From assembly GCF_043641665.1 (NCBI RefSeq), contig NC_092193.1:15447501-15511500 (forward strand): a DNA stretch of 64,000 bases. Reading direction: 5' to 3'. Both the position numbers and the translations under genes were made by a program. This DNA is from Enoplosus armatus (Eukaryota > Chordata > Actinopteri > Centrarchiformes > Enoplosidae). How positions within the stretch are numbered: position 1 is the stretch's first letter; every line of letters begins with the position of its first letter. Below the pieces are notes generated by a model. That model saw nothing but the letters and a program-made list of their open reading frames with translations. It made no database searches and was not told where the DNA came from. Positions 23,434 to 49,537 of the stretch are shown here, one piece after another.

Positions 23434-23666
23434 GCACGCGCGCGTTGACGTATGATGTACAGGATTTAGTTAATCCATCACAACATAACCTTTAATATTG
23501 TTACTCTCAGGTAACTTGATGAAAATGCATTGAATACTTGACTATTACACTTATTGGCTGGCTGATTTATCGGTTTGTATTTTCCAAAGGCTGCGTGGTT
23601 TCGTTTCCATGTTCCAACGACTACACGTCAGATCGCGTGCGCTGCGCCTTGCTCGCTCACTGTACG

Positions 23667-23674
23667 TGACGTCA
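23667..23674. promoter_or_regulatory. Perfect CRE palindrome before the slc25a12 start
   Basis: TGACGTCA lies 8 bases upstream of the ATG at 23682, in a CpG-containing stretch that should be the core promoter or 5' UTR. CREB control of SLC25A12 expression is plausible; here it is inferred from the site only. Confidence 0.5.
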
Positions 23675-23681
23675 AACCAGC

Positions 23682-32680
<8,999 letters not shown>

Positions 32681-33510
32681 AGGTCTGAATCTCCATATCA
32701 CTTTGTCATCCCTCGCCTCCTCTACCAGGAGCCAGGCACTTAGATAGATACACAGACAAAACACACACAGTTATAAAACACTCCACAAATAGGGGCCGTT
32801 AACTTAGGAACAAATGCCAGCCCGTTCACTCTCTCTAGGGTGAGGGTGTGCTCCACTGGTCCCCAGCCAGTGGTGGAGGTGGAGAGCTGGCTGCAGCTGT
32901 GGATGTAACAGAGCAGATAGCGTTGGGACCAGAGCGCTGACTGTGTTGTATCTTCAGTGGCTGTATGCTCCTGGCAGCTCCATCTTTTGTGTTCTTCTCG
33001 CCAACATTTGTGTAAAATGGAGCCTTGGGCACTCCCCTTTCTCTCTCTCTCTCTCATAAGTAGCTGATATTATTTTATTCTATTTTCTGTCTGATACTCA
33101 GTGTGAGTAGGACTTCTCTTATTGGACAGCGGGCATAGAAAATATTAGATTGGTCAGCATGGTGTGTGGGGCTTCACTGTCTCGATTGGTCCTCACACAG
33201 GAGGCTAAATACTGTACATATTGTATAACTGTACTGAGACAGCACATTGACAGGAAGCAGTGAAGAAAATGTTACAAGACAAAGCTCCGTAACATTCAGT
33301 CAGCGTCATTATACAGTAACTGTAATGTTATGGCAGTGTGGGGCCTTTTGGTCCTGGTTTCTGAGAATCACTCTTACTGATGTACAGAACTTTTCAATTA
33401 AGTGTTTTCTTGATAAAACGAGAATCATGAGAGAATTAGATATTAATAAATTAAATGTATCTGGATCAGTCATTGTATTTTATTGAAATAAATCATCCAT
33501 ATGGTTTTAA
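32681..33510 (+). other. 3' UTR of slc25a12
   Basis: From the stop at 32678-32680 to just past the first clear AATAAA. Nothing coding is seen; it holds a small CT-rich stretch near 33038-33055. The end is estimated from the poly(A) signal. Confidence 0.6.
33487..33492 (+). terminator. Poly(A) signal of slc25a12
   Basis: AATAAA about 0.8 kb after the stop codon. Confidence 0.65.
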
Positions 33511-33532
33511 TTTTAACAATATGTCTTCGAGT

Positions 33533-33538
33533 TTTATT
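33533..33538 (-). terminator. Poly(A) signal of dync1i2
   Basis: AATAAA on the minus strand, 41 bases from the slc25a12 signal and pointing at it, so the two transcripts should end within a few tens of bases of each other or overlap. The resulting dync1i2 3' UTR would be about 1.3 kb (33516-34819), with no coding sequence seen in it. Confidence 0.5.
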
Positions 33539-34819
33539 CCAATGGAAAAGTGCAACCATCAGCTGTATCAGGAACCATAACAGGAAAGAGTACAGTACAA
33601 TTAGTCTATGCAGAATACTGATCTTGATCATGTTATATCAAATATGGTTGCTACAGTTATCTTTAGCTCATTTTAAACATTAAAGAGAAAGTGTTTGAAG
33701 CTGAATTTCTTTTACCAGCCTGGTGAGGTCGGACTGCTGCATCTTGGAAGGAATGAAAAATAGGATGGAAAAGGAAAATAATGAAGAAAAAATCATGTTC
33801 TGTGGTTCCAACCTCAACTTTACACCTCCATTCAAAACTTAATGTAGTTTAATTAGATCCTCTGTAAGATAATCTAATTAAAGTCCGGAAACTGTTTTAA
33901 AGTCTGGAAACAGTTTTCTACTACTTATTACACAGGTATAAAACAATAACCTTTGGTACAGAAAAAACATCATCTTTTAACTGTACTAGTGTCAATAAAT
34001 TCAAGGCAAGTATAGTAACGGATTTTGCCTGGTAAAAAGCTTGTAGTGCTAATTTTAGGAATGTACTACTCAAGCTCTTAGTACAAAGCAGCATTTTTTA
34101 AATAATACACAAAATATTTAAATAAGTGCAACCACCAGAATAAATATTAAATATTGTAGTGGTTAAAATGTAAGAATGACACACTTCTGCACAGGCAAGG
34201 GTGTGGATGTGTAAGCACATCAGCTGTTTTAGTCATCAAATTGCTGCTGAGAACAAAGGATCTGATAGTGATATGTCAGCGTTTCTTTTTTCACTCAAAC
34301 ACTTTGCCAGCCTTGTGCACAAGCGTGTCTGGAAAATATTAAAACATGTAAAAACACTCAAATGGTAATAAAAAGGTGCAAGTACAAAGGTTTGCATATT
34401 TAAAAAAGGGCAGAGTTGGTTGAGGCCTCAGGAGAAGAGCAGTTTTTGGAGCCCTGAGGATGTTATCAAAGCTAGAAGTTTAGAGTGGACAGCCACATCT
34501 GTGCTGAAAATCACTTCCCTGTATTCCTCTGTCACTTTCATCCACGTAACTGTGGTTTCTGTACTACTAATACTGCTACATGTGACATTAAGTGTTCCTA
34601 CAAATACTCTAAAGCTCTTTGAAGACACATTTAAAAACACATCTAAAACTTGTCTAAAGCTGTCTTTTCTATCCCTTCTAGCTCTGCACATCTCCTCAGG
34701 CCAATCCATGTTGTAGTAGGTGGGAAAGCTGGAAGCCAGTGTTGTGTAGTGTGCTATAGGTGTGATAGAGTGTACTGGAGAGAAATTTATGAGCAGTGGT
34801 CAGAGTGGGGTTTGTAACA

Positions 34820-39627
<4,808 letters not shown>

Positions 39628-39777
39628 ACTGCAGGAGGAAGACAGGATGCCACAGGACAATGAAGAGACTTCAGGAAACACTCCCTACGATTGTTTTTTC
39701 CCTTTGATGTTATTTAATTTCAGTTCATTTATTTGCCTCAACTAAATGTCTGAATGTAAATTCTAGGCTTGTTTAGT

Positions 39778-40430
39778 GGGGCTGCAACTAACAAATAGCT
39801 TCATTATCAATCAATCTGTCAATTATTTTCTAATTGATGACTCGTTTGGTCAATAAAAGGTCAGAGAATAGACAGGAGATTGTCCTTCAAGTGGAGGACC
39901 AGAGTTAAAGCTTCACTGTTGGCAACATCAGATATGTCTAATGTATAATGTATACATACACAGAGTGCCTACAAGCACAGTCATTCCTGTACTGTGTAAG
40001 GGGGAAAATCTCTTTTAAGGGATCCCTGAAGTATGACATTAGTAGTATTAGATTACAATCATTTCATCGCCCTAATTGCCCTCTGAGTCACTAACTGCAA
40101 ATGCTTCAAAACCACATTGCAGATCTATTTCCGAGCTGAAATTAGTAGTTGATAAATTAATTACTCGGCTGACAGGAAGTAAATCAACAACTATTTTGAT
40201 TTCAAGCAAAAACACCAAACATCCTCAGTTTTCAACTTCTCAAATGTGAAGGTTTCCTGCTTTTCTTTGTCATACATGGTAGTAAAGTATCTTTGAGTTT
40301 TGGACTGTTGGTTGGATAAAGCGAGGAATAAGATTTTGCAGACAAAACGATTAATGATTAATTGAGAAAGAAATCAGCAGATAAATTGATAATGAAAAAT
40401 AATGATTGGTCGCAGCTCCTCTCTACTTGA
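39778..40430. repeat. Dispersed teleost repeat family C, with internal extra sequence
   Basis: Left end GGGCTGCAACTAAC and right end GGTCGCAGCTCC face each other; inside are ATCAATCAATCTGTCAATTA and AAACGATTAATGATTAATTG, typical of a common percomorph MITE-like family. About 270 bases in the middle do not fit the family. It lies between the first (non-coding) and second exon of dync1i2. Confidence 0.7.
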
Positions 40431-41219
40431 TGCAAACTGTTTTTCTGGCTTGCTTTCTCCAGACTGAGGCCAAGCTGGTGAAAAACACTTCAAAAAGGTG
40501 AGTGCTTGAGTGAGAAAGACATATTCAACAGCTGCAAGGTCATTCGTTTAACATTAGAAATTCTGCACAGCAACAGATTGTTTTTTATTTTTTACGGAAG
40601 TTGGAATCAGCTTTTCTAGGATGCAAACTACACATATCAGTGCAGCAGTATTGTGACGTTTGAACCAGTGCAGCAGCATTACAAGGTAGCCCTGGGCCTG
40701 TCATACTGGTAACATGTGAACACCAGCCAGCTGTTGATAACAATGTTCTCTTTATCAGGGCTAACCAAGAATGACTGAGAGGGTGTATTATTCCAAAAAT
40801 ATACAAACTGAATATAAGCTGTTAGGCTTGGGAATTGTGGCTACATCAGTTATATTTTTATCCTAAAATTAATATTCCTTTATTATCCTGACACTCACTC
40901 CTATATATATATTAAAAGTCAGAGTTTTAAATTTTAGTGTAGACATGTCAGCATATATTTTACACACACCATCTACAAACTGGTCAAATGCATGTCCTAC
41001 TGCTATCAAATGTGTGTCGTGGGTGACTGTCCATAACAGTTGGACAACCATCACAACTCCACCCACTGTCATCCTAACTGCAGATAAAAATCTAAACTAG
41101 CTATTGTGTCCATTTCACCTCGTCTTTCTTCATTATGAGTCGCTAATTTAGTGAACGCTTCGTGTTAAGAACGCTTTCTACTGGGTCACGGATTTGTCAA
41201 ACATTTTTATAATCTAATT

Positions 41220-41345
41220 AACGGCTACACTCATTACAGGCAGCTAGCTTAGCTGTGTTAGCATGCTAATCTCCATGGCACCGGCGGGCCTAGCTACCCG
41301 TTATAATAAGCGACTAACGGTAGCATCGCAAAACCAACGCCCGAG
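41220..41345. promoter_or_regulatory. Cluster of GCTAGC/TAACGG words near the dync1i2 start
   Basis: GCAGCTAGCTTAGCTG, GTTAGCATGCTAATC, CCTAGCTACCCGTTATAA and CGACTAACGGTAGC lie just inside intron 1, as in metap1d, slc25a12 and pcyt1a. Confidence 0.4.
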
Positions 41346-41416
41346 CCTTTCTGCTTTACTGTGCCGTTTACTGACACGTTTAAAAACGACACAGTTGTGA
41401 AGGCATAATAAAATAC

Positions 41417-41560
41417 CTGATATCAGATGTTAGATTTAAGTAGACAGACGACAATAGAATCCAGTTTCGTGTGCGTTAAGTCTGAAGAGAAGTGGTGGTG
41501 GAGGAGACTGATGATGCTGGAAGAGAGGCAGTAGTTTACTCAGCTGCGTTCTTCCTCGGC
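41417..41560 (-). other. Probable non-coding exon 1 of dync1i2
   Basis: The minus strand shows a good donor CTGATATCAG|GTATTTTA at 41417, preceded by untranslated sequence. The upstream border (about 41560) is a guess. The coding exon at 39627 needs an upstream exon because its ATG follows an intron-like stretch. Confidence 0.45.
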
Positions 41561-43180
41561 GGTTGGCAGCACAGCAGTTAAAGTAGAGCATTACCGCTGC
41601 CTGCTGGCAGATATTATATCTTCCTAGAGAATTACTAAATATTTGATGGTTTTGTTCAGCTACAACTATCCACTGTAACCTATTTGTTGGCAGGAGTGGT
41701 GGAAGAAGTATTCAGATCCTTTAGCTAAGAAACATTAGCAATACTAAAAAAATAATCAATTACTGGTAAAAGTCATGCATTCAAAGTTTTACTAAAGTAA
41801 AAACTGTACATTGAGGCAGAGGTTTTTCTGGAGGTCTTAAATTGAGAACATAAACTGGAGGAGAGCTTGGCTTTTACTTTGTAAGTACTGTATTTCAAAC
41901 AAGGCTAAGGAAGTACCTTTTCTAAATATGATATAGAAACAATTTCTCATCTACTTTTTGATTGTGAAATATCCCAAACATTTAGGGCTGCTCTAGAGTC
42001 TCACTTTTTCACTTCTTTTTATTTTTGAGGAATACTTTTGCGTTCCCTCGCAATATGTTTGGCGTTACTTCGCATTAAGTTTGCATTCCCCCTGATAAGC
42101 TATAATACACTACAAGTTTTGGGAAGATAGAGTTCAAATCCTGTTTGGCTTAAAGAAGCTTTCTTGGCTAATGGTAATAACAGTAAAGACTAGTTACAGT
42201 ACAGCAACTGTTCTATTGTTTATAGGTACAATGTAAACCTTATCTGGAGGCTCGACACAAGAAGCGACAGCAAGCTGCATGCCAGTTATTCCAACTCTTT
42301 ATGGTGTCCCACCTGCAGCACAGTACACCCTGCAGAAGTTTCCTACCCACGTATTTTACCCAATACTACAGCAACTATAGCCATATCCACATCATCATAG
42401 ATTTAACCACAAATGCAGCCGTAGTCCGAGCAATAACCAGATCCACAGCTGCAGTGGCTGTTTACTGTCGGAGCTTGGCTTTTTGACAACAACAACAACA
42501 AAAAAGTAATAAGCTTTTTATGTCATTTATATCTATCTATCTATATCTTTTGTTAATGAAAAGAATAGAAGTACACGCTTGTTAAGAGAGAAATGTAGGC
42601 CACTTGAAGTATCAAAAGTATAGGCGAATTATTCATAATGCAGAATGGCCCATTCCAGAGTGTCAAATTAATAAAATGTATTTATTACTGGATTATTATT
42701 ACTGATAACATCAGTGGCGACGCAGGCATTTTATTCAATGGAAGGGCACCTTAGAGGGCACTTTATCATGGTTTATCTACCACAGGGGCATCCAAGAAGG
42801 CAATTTTTGTGCATTTCTGTTTAACATTTCAAACCACATTAACAGAGTTTAACAACTTTAATTTTGTGGCTGGCTGAGGCGGATCCAATTTAGCTTTTTT
42901 ATATACTGTTGTACTGCTGTATATACAGTTGCTTAGTCAAGAGTACTTCCTAATATGTTATGAACTGATCATATGTATTTTAAGAAAAATCTTAATCTTC
43001 AAAGTAACTACCAACTATAGCTGTCAAATAAATGTGGAAAAAAAGGGATGGCAGCAGGGAATGAGGCATATTTCCTCTTTTTCCAAATCTATGCAAATGC
43101 CACAGAATAACACATTCAAATGATATATAAAATCACACATATTCATAATCATTTGTCAATTTTAATTCTTCTTTGTTGTT
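41561..43180. other. Spacer between dync1i2 and the actinodin gene
   Basis: No coding exon recognised. A fragment of repeat family D is at 41695-41830 and short AT-rich runs occur near 42480-42545. Nothing else stands out. Confidence 0.5.
41695..41830 (-). repeat. Dispersed teleost repeat family D, fragment
   Basis: GGTAAAAGTCATGCATTCAA followed by AGTTTTACTAAAGTAAAAAC, matching the pattern in the fragment at 17393-17480. Confidence 0.5.
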
Positions 43181-43203
43181 TTTATTCCATACAAAGGTTT
43201 ATT
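43181..43203 (-). terminator. Poly(A) signals of the actinodin gene
   Basis: AATAAA on the minus strand at 43198-43203 and 43181-43186, about 150 bases past the stop codon. Confidence 0.65.
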
Positions 43204-43351
43204 GTGCATTTCTTATAAACACCCATATAAACATACAGCAATTTACTCTTTAATGTGGGTTTGCTGACAGTCCTGCTTTGGTTTGGTCTTGTGATCTCGT
43301 TTTGTAGTCTTACCCTGCACAGAAGGCTATAGTTTCTTAAGCATGTTGTTT

Positions 43352-45030
43352 TTACTGTTCAGGAGCTGGGTCGGCATAACGAAAGGGGTCATAAAGGTCA
43401 CGTTTGAAATCATAAGGGTCAAAGTAAGGTTCGGGGGTTTTCTGGGTGGCTGGTGCTGCTGGGACACTTTCATCGGCTTTTGCTACTTCCTCTGTCACCA
43501 CTTTCTCTTCAGCTGGTGTGTCTGGTTCGGCTGTTTCCTGGATGGGGCGGGGAGGGTGATCAATGAGGCAGTCAGGGTCCCAGTATGGGTCACAGTCATA
43601 CTCCATCCCTTTAGCAGTGATAGGAGGGGGAGGTGGGACAGACTTTTTGGGAGCAGGAGGAGGCGGGGGTGGTTGGGGAGGAGCAGCAGCTTTTAACTCC
43701 TCCTCTGTTTTGGGCCTGCAGGCGGGGTTGAGTCGTGGGTCACAGAGTACTGGAACAGCCCCTGTTGGCAGGTAGACGATCTGAGGCTTGCACAGTGGAT
43801 CTTTGGGGTGACACAGATAGACCCTCTGAGCATTCTCCAGAGGGTCTGGTGTAGGAGCAGGGGTGGTGGGAGGTGGAGGAGGCTGAGTGGTAGTAGTTGG
43901 CGCGGCAGTAGTAGTCAGTACACCCATGACGTTTTGGTAACTGGAGGCATCTGGGCCATAGGTCACCTCCAAGTGACGCATCTGCTGATACAACATCCTG
44001 ATCCTGTCAATCTCATAGAGCTGATTGAGAAACACAGAAACAAGTCAGAGAGGGGAAAAAAGTTTTAGTTGAATAATGTAATCCAAGGAGAACCACATGT
44101 GCAAGAATCTCCAGTCAACCTCAACTTACTCCTTCAATGTGTCCAATACTGTTGTAGAAGCGGTAGTAGGACTGAAAATCAGGAGTGCCTCGGTACCACT
44201 TTGGGTCAATGTTCCTCTTAGGCCGAGAATTAGTCAAGAAATCATGTGCTTGAGCAGAGCCGATGCTGAACGGATTCCCTGTGGAAGAACACAGAAACAG
44301 GATTTATAAAGGGGAAAAATAACTCACACTCACTCAAATCACTCAAATATGAATTGAAAAAGTGTTTTTCAGTTTTTTAGTGGCATGTAGAAATATAGTA
44401 CAATATTTATGACAAATACATTTTAACACATTATAGGATTATTCAACTATTATTTGTATGAATAAAGTTAGTGATAGTAATAAAAGCAGAGTGCCAGTGT
44501 CTTTCCAGAAATAGCTGCCTTTTGTCTTACTACTTTTATGTCTTGGAATACATTCACTTATACATTAACTTTAAAGGTAACAATAACCTAAATATACATT
44601 TGATTTGTAATACTACTCAAAAACAAAATCCCAATTGCTATAACTTGGTTTACAAATAGCCTTCATATCTTAATAAAAGTACAATCTGCAAGAAGGTGGC
44701 AGAAATACCTCCAGGATTCTTTACTTTCACCAGAGATGTTGCTTCTAGCCAACCTGGAGGGAGTCAGGGAATACATTAGACACACAACGTAACACTCCAC
44801 TCCACAAAACATTACACAGCAAATCAAAGGGACATTCAACTTGAGACTATATGAATGGTGTTATCAATAGCTACACTTTTTCATTCAATCATCAGTCATC
44901 TTTTTATTGGTATTTAACTCCTACACAAAGGTCAGATGCAAGAAGAAGAATTTCATGCATTTTATTTAGACAAACCTGGCATTAACAGCAGGCAGCATAG
45001 CGCCCTCAACAGGGACACCTGGGAAATCAT
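43352..45030 (-). CDS. Actinodin-family secreted protein (fin actinotrichia component)
   Basis: Actinodins are secreted structural proteins of actinotrichia, the collagen-like fibres of fish fin folds; the family is absent from tetrapods. Coding exons 45030-44976, 44753-44709, 44278-44130 and 44020-43352 join to 305 residues. Residues 1-23 ([20 protein letters not shown] then LEA) are a signal peptide. RPKR at 52-55 is a furin-type site. [20 protein letters not shown] begins at 56 and is followed by a helix-prone stretch (84-102). A Pro/Thr-rich stretch follows at 119-143. Then come three Cys pairs with a shared pattern, CHPKDPLC (153-160), CDPRLNPAC (176-184) and CDPYWDPDC (226-234). A second Pro-rich block lies at 197-216 and an acidic tail rich in FDPYD and DPF words ends the protein. 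The Cys-pair pattern and overall layout are what I know of actinodins; which member it is (and1-and4) is not decided. A non-coding exon 1 should lie upstream. Confidence 0.78.
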
Positions 45031-45059
45031 CCTCGAAATCTGCAAATTGCAACATCATG

Positions 45060-48000
45060 CAAAAAACAGATAATTTTGCATTCTGTCTGACATCACTGCT
45101 GTTATTTACAAAAGCCTATTAAATCGGTATCCAGAATGCACATTGAAAGCACAAAAACAAACAAAAAGGTTCAAAAGAATATGGAGGGACACTCAAAAGT
45201 ATCACACTCCATGACATTAACCACCAGATGAAGATGCCCTGCTGTCAGAGCAAAAACAACCTAGAAAAGAATCACCTGCCGATAAGATTCCTAAAATAGT
45301 GATCATATTTTCGATTACCTGTGAAGTTACTTCTGGACCTTCCATGTTTTTTCTATTATAGTAGCTGACTGATATTTATTAACCAATTCGAATCCTTTGG
45401 CTGTGACATTTGCAGATTATCTTTTAAACAGCTGTCAGAAGATTTTGCCCCAAATTCTTCTTCGTGGGTATTTTCTGCTCCAAGTCAAGTGAACTGATAC
45501 AAATTCAATATTAACATTGCAAAGCAACGGTTGCCGTATTTGAACAGCTCTACTTTTAAACTTGACATGGCTACTAGAGTGAAAAAGAGAGCTGAACCTG
45601 CTCACCTGCTGTTGCATCTCCCCGGTCCTGGTCTAATCTGCTGCGCAACATAACTCTTCATAAATACTGCTGTTAATACTGGGACCTCTCCATTGGCCAC
45701 TGAAGTGCTAGTAGGCCTGACTCCACCCCTCATGCATTTTCTGTTGAGACGTGGAAGAGCTCATTAGCGCACTGAGCAAGAACCAGCAGTAAAAGACCAA
45801 CTTCAAACAAAATGTGACTCCTTGTAAAGCCACAAGAAACAGGCCTGTAACAGCAGGGCACCTACTGGGTGCACAGGCAGTCCAGTTTCTGAGCTTTTCC
45901 TATAGGGGTCACAGTCCTGGATGAAGCCATCACTGGAGGAAGAATTTATGCATTCACAAACACCACCTTTTCCTAAATCTATGGCTGCCCAATATGGATT
46001 TTTCTGTTTGTTTTAAGGACCAAATATGCAACATATATTGACATGCAACGTGCTACCATGGCCTAATTCTTGACAAAACATGCCTGGCAGGTAAAAATTA
46101 CCCTCTGTCCCAAAACAGCTGGATATGTCCTTTTAACTTTGGTCTTGGCCAGTCAAAAAATAGAGGGGGAGTCCCGTCAACTGCTGTTTAAGTCCCCAAG
46201 AAATATGCAGGAATTATGGGCTAGCTTGTCTGAACACCAAGTCAATGTAACACAGCCTGGTAAATGTTGTTTAGTCACTTCAAAACACCAGTTTCCACAT
46301 TGATGCACATATTTCGGAGTGCCTAGATAGCAGAAGTACACTTACATGCACATAATAAGTTATAAAGTTACTCTTTGGATAATATGATGGTTATTTCCCA
46401 CGAGAACCTCTTTTCCCTTGTCTTATATTTTGTGTCCTTCCTGTCTCAAAAGGAGACAAAATGTTGGGAGGTTAATATTCACCATAAAATACATAATAGT
46501 CATAGAGCTAAGACAAAACAAAATTATATTCAAATGTCTTTTTTTCCTATTTGCAATGAGATCAGGACACCAGTGTGGGTTCAAGGCAATGAGTGACTAT
46601 TACAAGTGATCCAGAATATAATGTGTGAAACCACATGTGATATAAACAACCACACGTCAACAAGTGTGACCAGGCTGCACTGAGGATTAGTGACGGTAGT
46701 AAATTATAAAAATGCGTCTGTGGCCATGTAACCCGCTACTCAAGTGTTTTGAGTGTGTGTGTTTGTTTTGGCTGCCCCATTGACTAGAATTTAATTTCAT
46801 TACATTCTCAGGCCATCTTTTGACTTTCTTGTGTCCTCATTTTCATTTTCCTCGGGGCTGCTCTGTGCCTGCCGGCTCTGTGTTTGTCATTTCAACAGTG
46901 AAGCAAATTCTATGCTTCAAACCAGCCGGTAAGGCTGCGATCAAAGAGTGCAAGAAGGAGACAGGGAGTCTATAGGGGTTCTACCAGGTGGCTAATGGTG
47001 AACATCATACTGTAATTGCTCTGTGTGTGGAAGGGTAAGGGTACCTGTTACTGTAAAATGATATACATTGTACGCTGAGACAACCAGCCGCCGCACAAAA
47101 TAAATCAACTTGTTTTACAGAGGGTGTAAGGATCTGACATCATTTTTCATTATTTTTGCAGGCTTTTCAGGGTAACATTTGTATATTACATCCATATATT
47201 GGCAATATTTAGTGAATTATACAACAACAAATTGAGTCAGCGTACAGTAGTACTTGTGAAGTGAATCTGGATAAGCCTTGTGGCAGTGTGAAGAAATAAA
47301 CTCCCTGAATAATGAATAATAAAAATATCATGCTGCAGTGTCTTTAAAAATTACAAAACAGTAGATATTACACCATGTTCAACGAGATTCCTAATTATAT
47401 CGCCATTGTTTTGTGATGGAAAAATTACCATCACATCAATTACCGGGCTGTTAGTTACGCTATCTTAAAACACTTTTTAAAGAGATGATTACCTGTGACC
47501 CAAAATCATTCTCCTTGGTGGCATTAAAGACTTCTTAATAGGAGTGGATCACCTTATCGTTCTCTGTTTTAAGTCAAACCACTAACGAAAGAAACCATGG
47601 AATAGCTGCATTACTGCAATGTACAGCAGTTTTTATTGCACAACTTTACCACCACCTTCAGGGTATCAATTATCATAACCTGTGTCCCTCTGATCTTCAA
47701 GTGAAATTACACCTTGTCCTGGAGCTCTCTGCAGGACACAAGAGGAGCTCAGCTCGAGAGTCATGTTTTCAGCTCAAGACCCTTCATTCCACAGCTATGG
47801 TGCCTCTGTGCTGTCTTTCCTCAGCAGCAGTAAGGTAACTTAGTTCTTAGTTTAGTGTGTAACAGTTACAGATTACTAAAACAGGCTAGAATCGGCATAA
47901 AAATGCTGCAAAATAAAGGTCAAAACTATACTACAAAATCTGTTGTGTCACAGTAGGAAAAGTACAGGTGTAAAGAATGAAATGAATGATGGCTGAATTT

Positions 48001-48600
48001 TATTTAGCTGTCAAAATGCTTTGAAAAAGTTAGTGGTGAAATGTAAATGAGTACATTTACTAAAATACTGAACTTAAGTACAAGTTTGAGGTACTTTTTA
48101 TGCTGCTTTAAACTCCAATACATGTCAGAGGGAAATATTCTACTTTTTGCTGCTCTACATTTATACCCATATTTACTGGTTACTTTGCAGGTTGAGATTT
48201 TAAATACAAAACATGTGATCCATTTAAAAATGGAGTATTTTCATATTGTGATAATGCTACTTTTTTAATCTAAAGTTCTTCATTCTTCTAACTCTGGAAA
48301 AACACGTATGCAAAGCATAACAATAAATGTGGAATAATGTGAAAATGTAAATAATTAAATAGCCTACCCATAGTGGTGTGTGACAGCTCTGTTTACACTC
48401 AAGAAAATAATCAAATAAAAAAATTAAGGCAAACTACTTCTGAGGTCAAATTACTTTATAGTCGTAGTGGAAATTGTTGCATAGTGTTATCCATAAGCAG
48501 GCTGCAAGTCACATTTCATTACATAATTACCTTTGTTGCTTCTGAGCTTGTTACCTTGTTACCCAGGACATCTTACTCAAGCGTCCTTCTGCTGCCACAG
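45060..48600. other. Spacer between the actinodin gene and pcyt1a
   Basis: No coding exon recognised. The actinodin promoter and any non-coding first exon should lie in the left part (about 45100-45800), but no clear TATA box or exon border could be fixed. A family D repeat is at 48025-48265. The two flanking genes belong to different human chromosomes. Confidence 0.5.
48025..48265 (+). repeat. Dispersed teleost repeat family D, best copy
   Basis: GAGTACATTTACTAAAATAC, AACTTAAGTACAAGTTTGAG, GGTACTTTTTATGCTGCTTT, ACATGTCAGAGGGAAATATT and GTTACTTTGCAGGTTGAGAT follow in the order typical of this common percomorph repeat. Confidence 0.75.
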
Positions 48601-49038
48601 ACAGGCTTTCCACTAGGCGGCAGTACGATACAACACCGGAAATGTCCGACTCGTTATGTCAGTTCCTTTAAGGATGTCGAAGTTTTGTAGTTCCTGTGTA
48701 GTTGACCTGTCAGCATTGTAGTACAAGCTGTCACTGCTGATAATTTGTCTCTTCTTCTGGTAGTTGCAGTTTTCCGCCAGCAACACAGCGAGCACCAGGG
48801 CGTCGGACGCACAGGATTGTTTGAATTTACCGTTGTTGCTGGTGTCAGATAACCAGCGAGCTAACGGCTAAAGTTAGCCAACAAGCCAAAAGCTTGACAG
48901 CTAGCTTGTTAGCTAGCATTCGACGGTAGCTAGCAGCGTTAGCTGGCTTTTTGCAGTTAGCTAGCTAGCCTGCTGGCAGTACGAGTCTAGGAAGCCGCCC
49001 ACTCCTGCTAAGCAGCATTCCGGACAAAAGAGTGAACG
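48600..49038 (+). other. Promoter region and non-coding exon 1 of pcyt1a
   Basis: A good donor AGTGAACG|GTAAGTAAG ends an untranslated exon at 49038; the coding exon at 51559 begins exactly at an acceptor followed by the ATG, so an upstream non-coding exon is needed. The left border is not determined. The stretch 48858-48975 is dense in GCTAGC, TTAGCTAGC and TAACGG words, and CTAACGTTAGC follows in intron 1 near 49068. Confidence 0.55.
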
Positions 49039-49537
49039 GTAAGTAAGCAGAAACTTAAAGTAGCTATCTAACGTTAGCTTACATTATCATCCGGAGTAGT
49101 TAGCATATTGATTTGAAGGATTTTTGCCAGAGGCGAGTAACGTTAAGCCAGGGTTTGACAGTTGAGCTGCACAACCAGTGTCACCAGTAACAACTCCTCT
49201 GTCCGCTGTGTTGATCAGTGGTTTCACCTCTGTCATTACTTTTGACAACTTTTGGCATATATGTGTTTGGTCCTGTGACATATTAAAATAAGCGAGAAAG
49301 AGTCATTGGGAACATTGTGTGACATGCAGCTGAAGCCTGTGGTTCTCAAAGTGTGGTCCGGGAACCATCAGGAGGCCAGGAAAGGATTCCAGTGGCCCAA
49401 TAGCAAAATGGACATTTGATTTCTGTGTTTTTAACTTTACTGCAACACGAACTGTAACAGAATACAACAGTGACTTTTTGAAGGCTCTCCATGTCCACAC
49501 TGTTACACCCAAAACTACAGTTTACACCATGTACTTT

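Larger units (their letters stand above)
19979..23640. other. Spacer between the USP-like gene and slc25a12 (head to head)
   Basis: No coding exon recognised. Contains a CRE-like dyad (20142-20161), the right copy of the long direct repeat (20573-21236) and a trinucleotide tract (23279-23433). The stretch 21850-22200 looks like the edge of an old element but nothing in it is recognised with confidence. The slc25a12 promoter should lie at the right end. Confidence 0.55.

Noticed and set aside
43343..43696. 117-residue plus-strand open frame opposite the actinodin exon
   Set aside because: It is the antisense shadow of Pro- and Glu-rich codons; no family resemblance and the minus strand has the signal peptide and splice structure.
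49325..49400. GTGGTTCTCAAAGTGTGGTC as an end of a hAT-type element
   Set aside because: Only one end is suggestive; no matching inverted end or target duplication was found.
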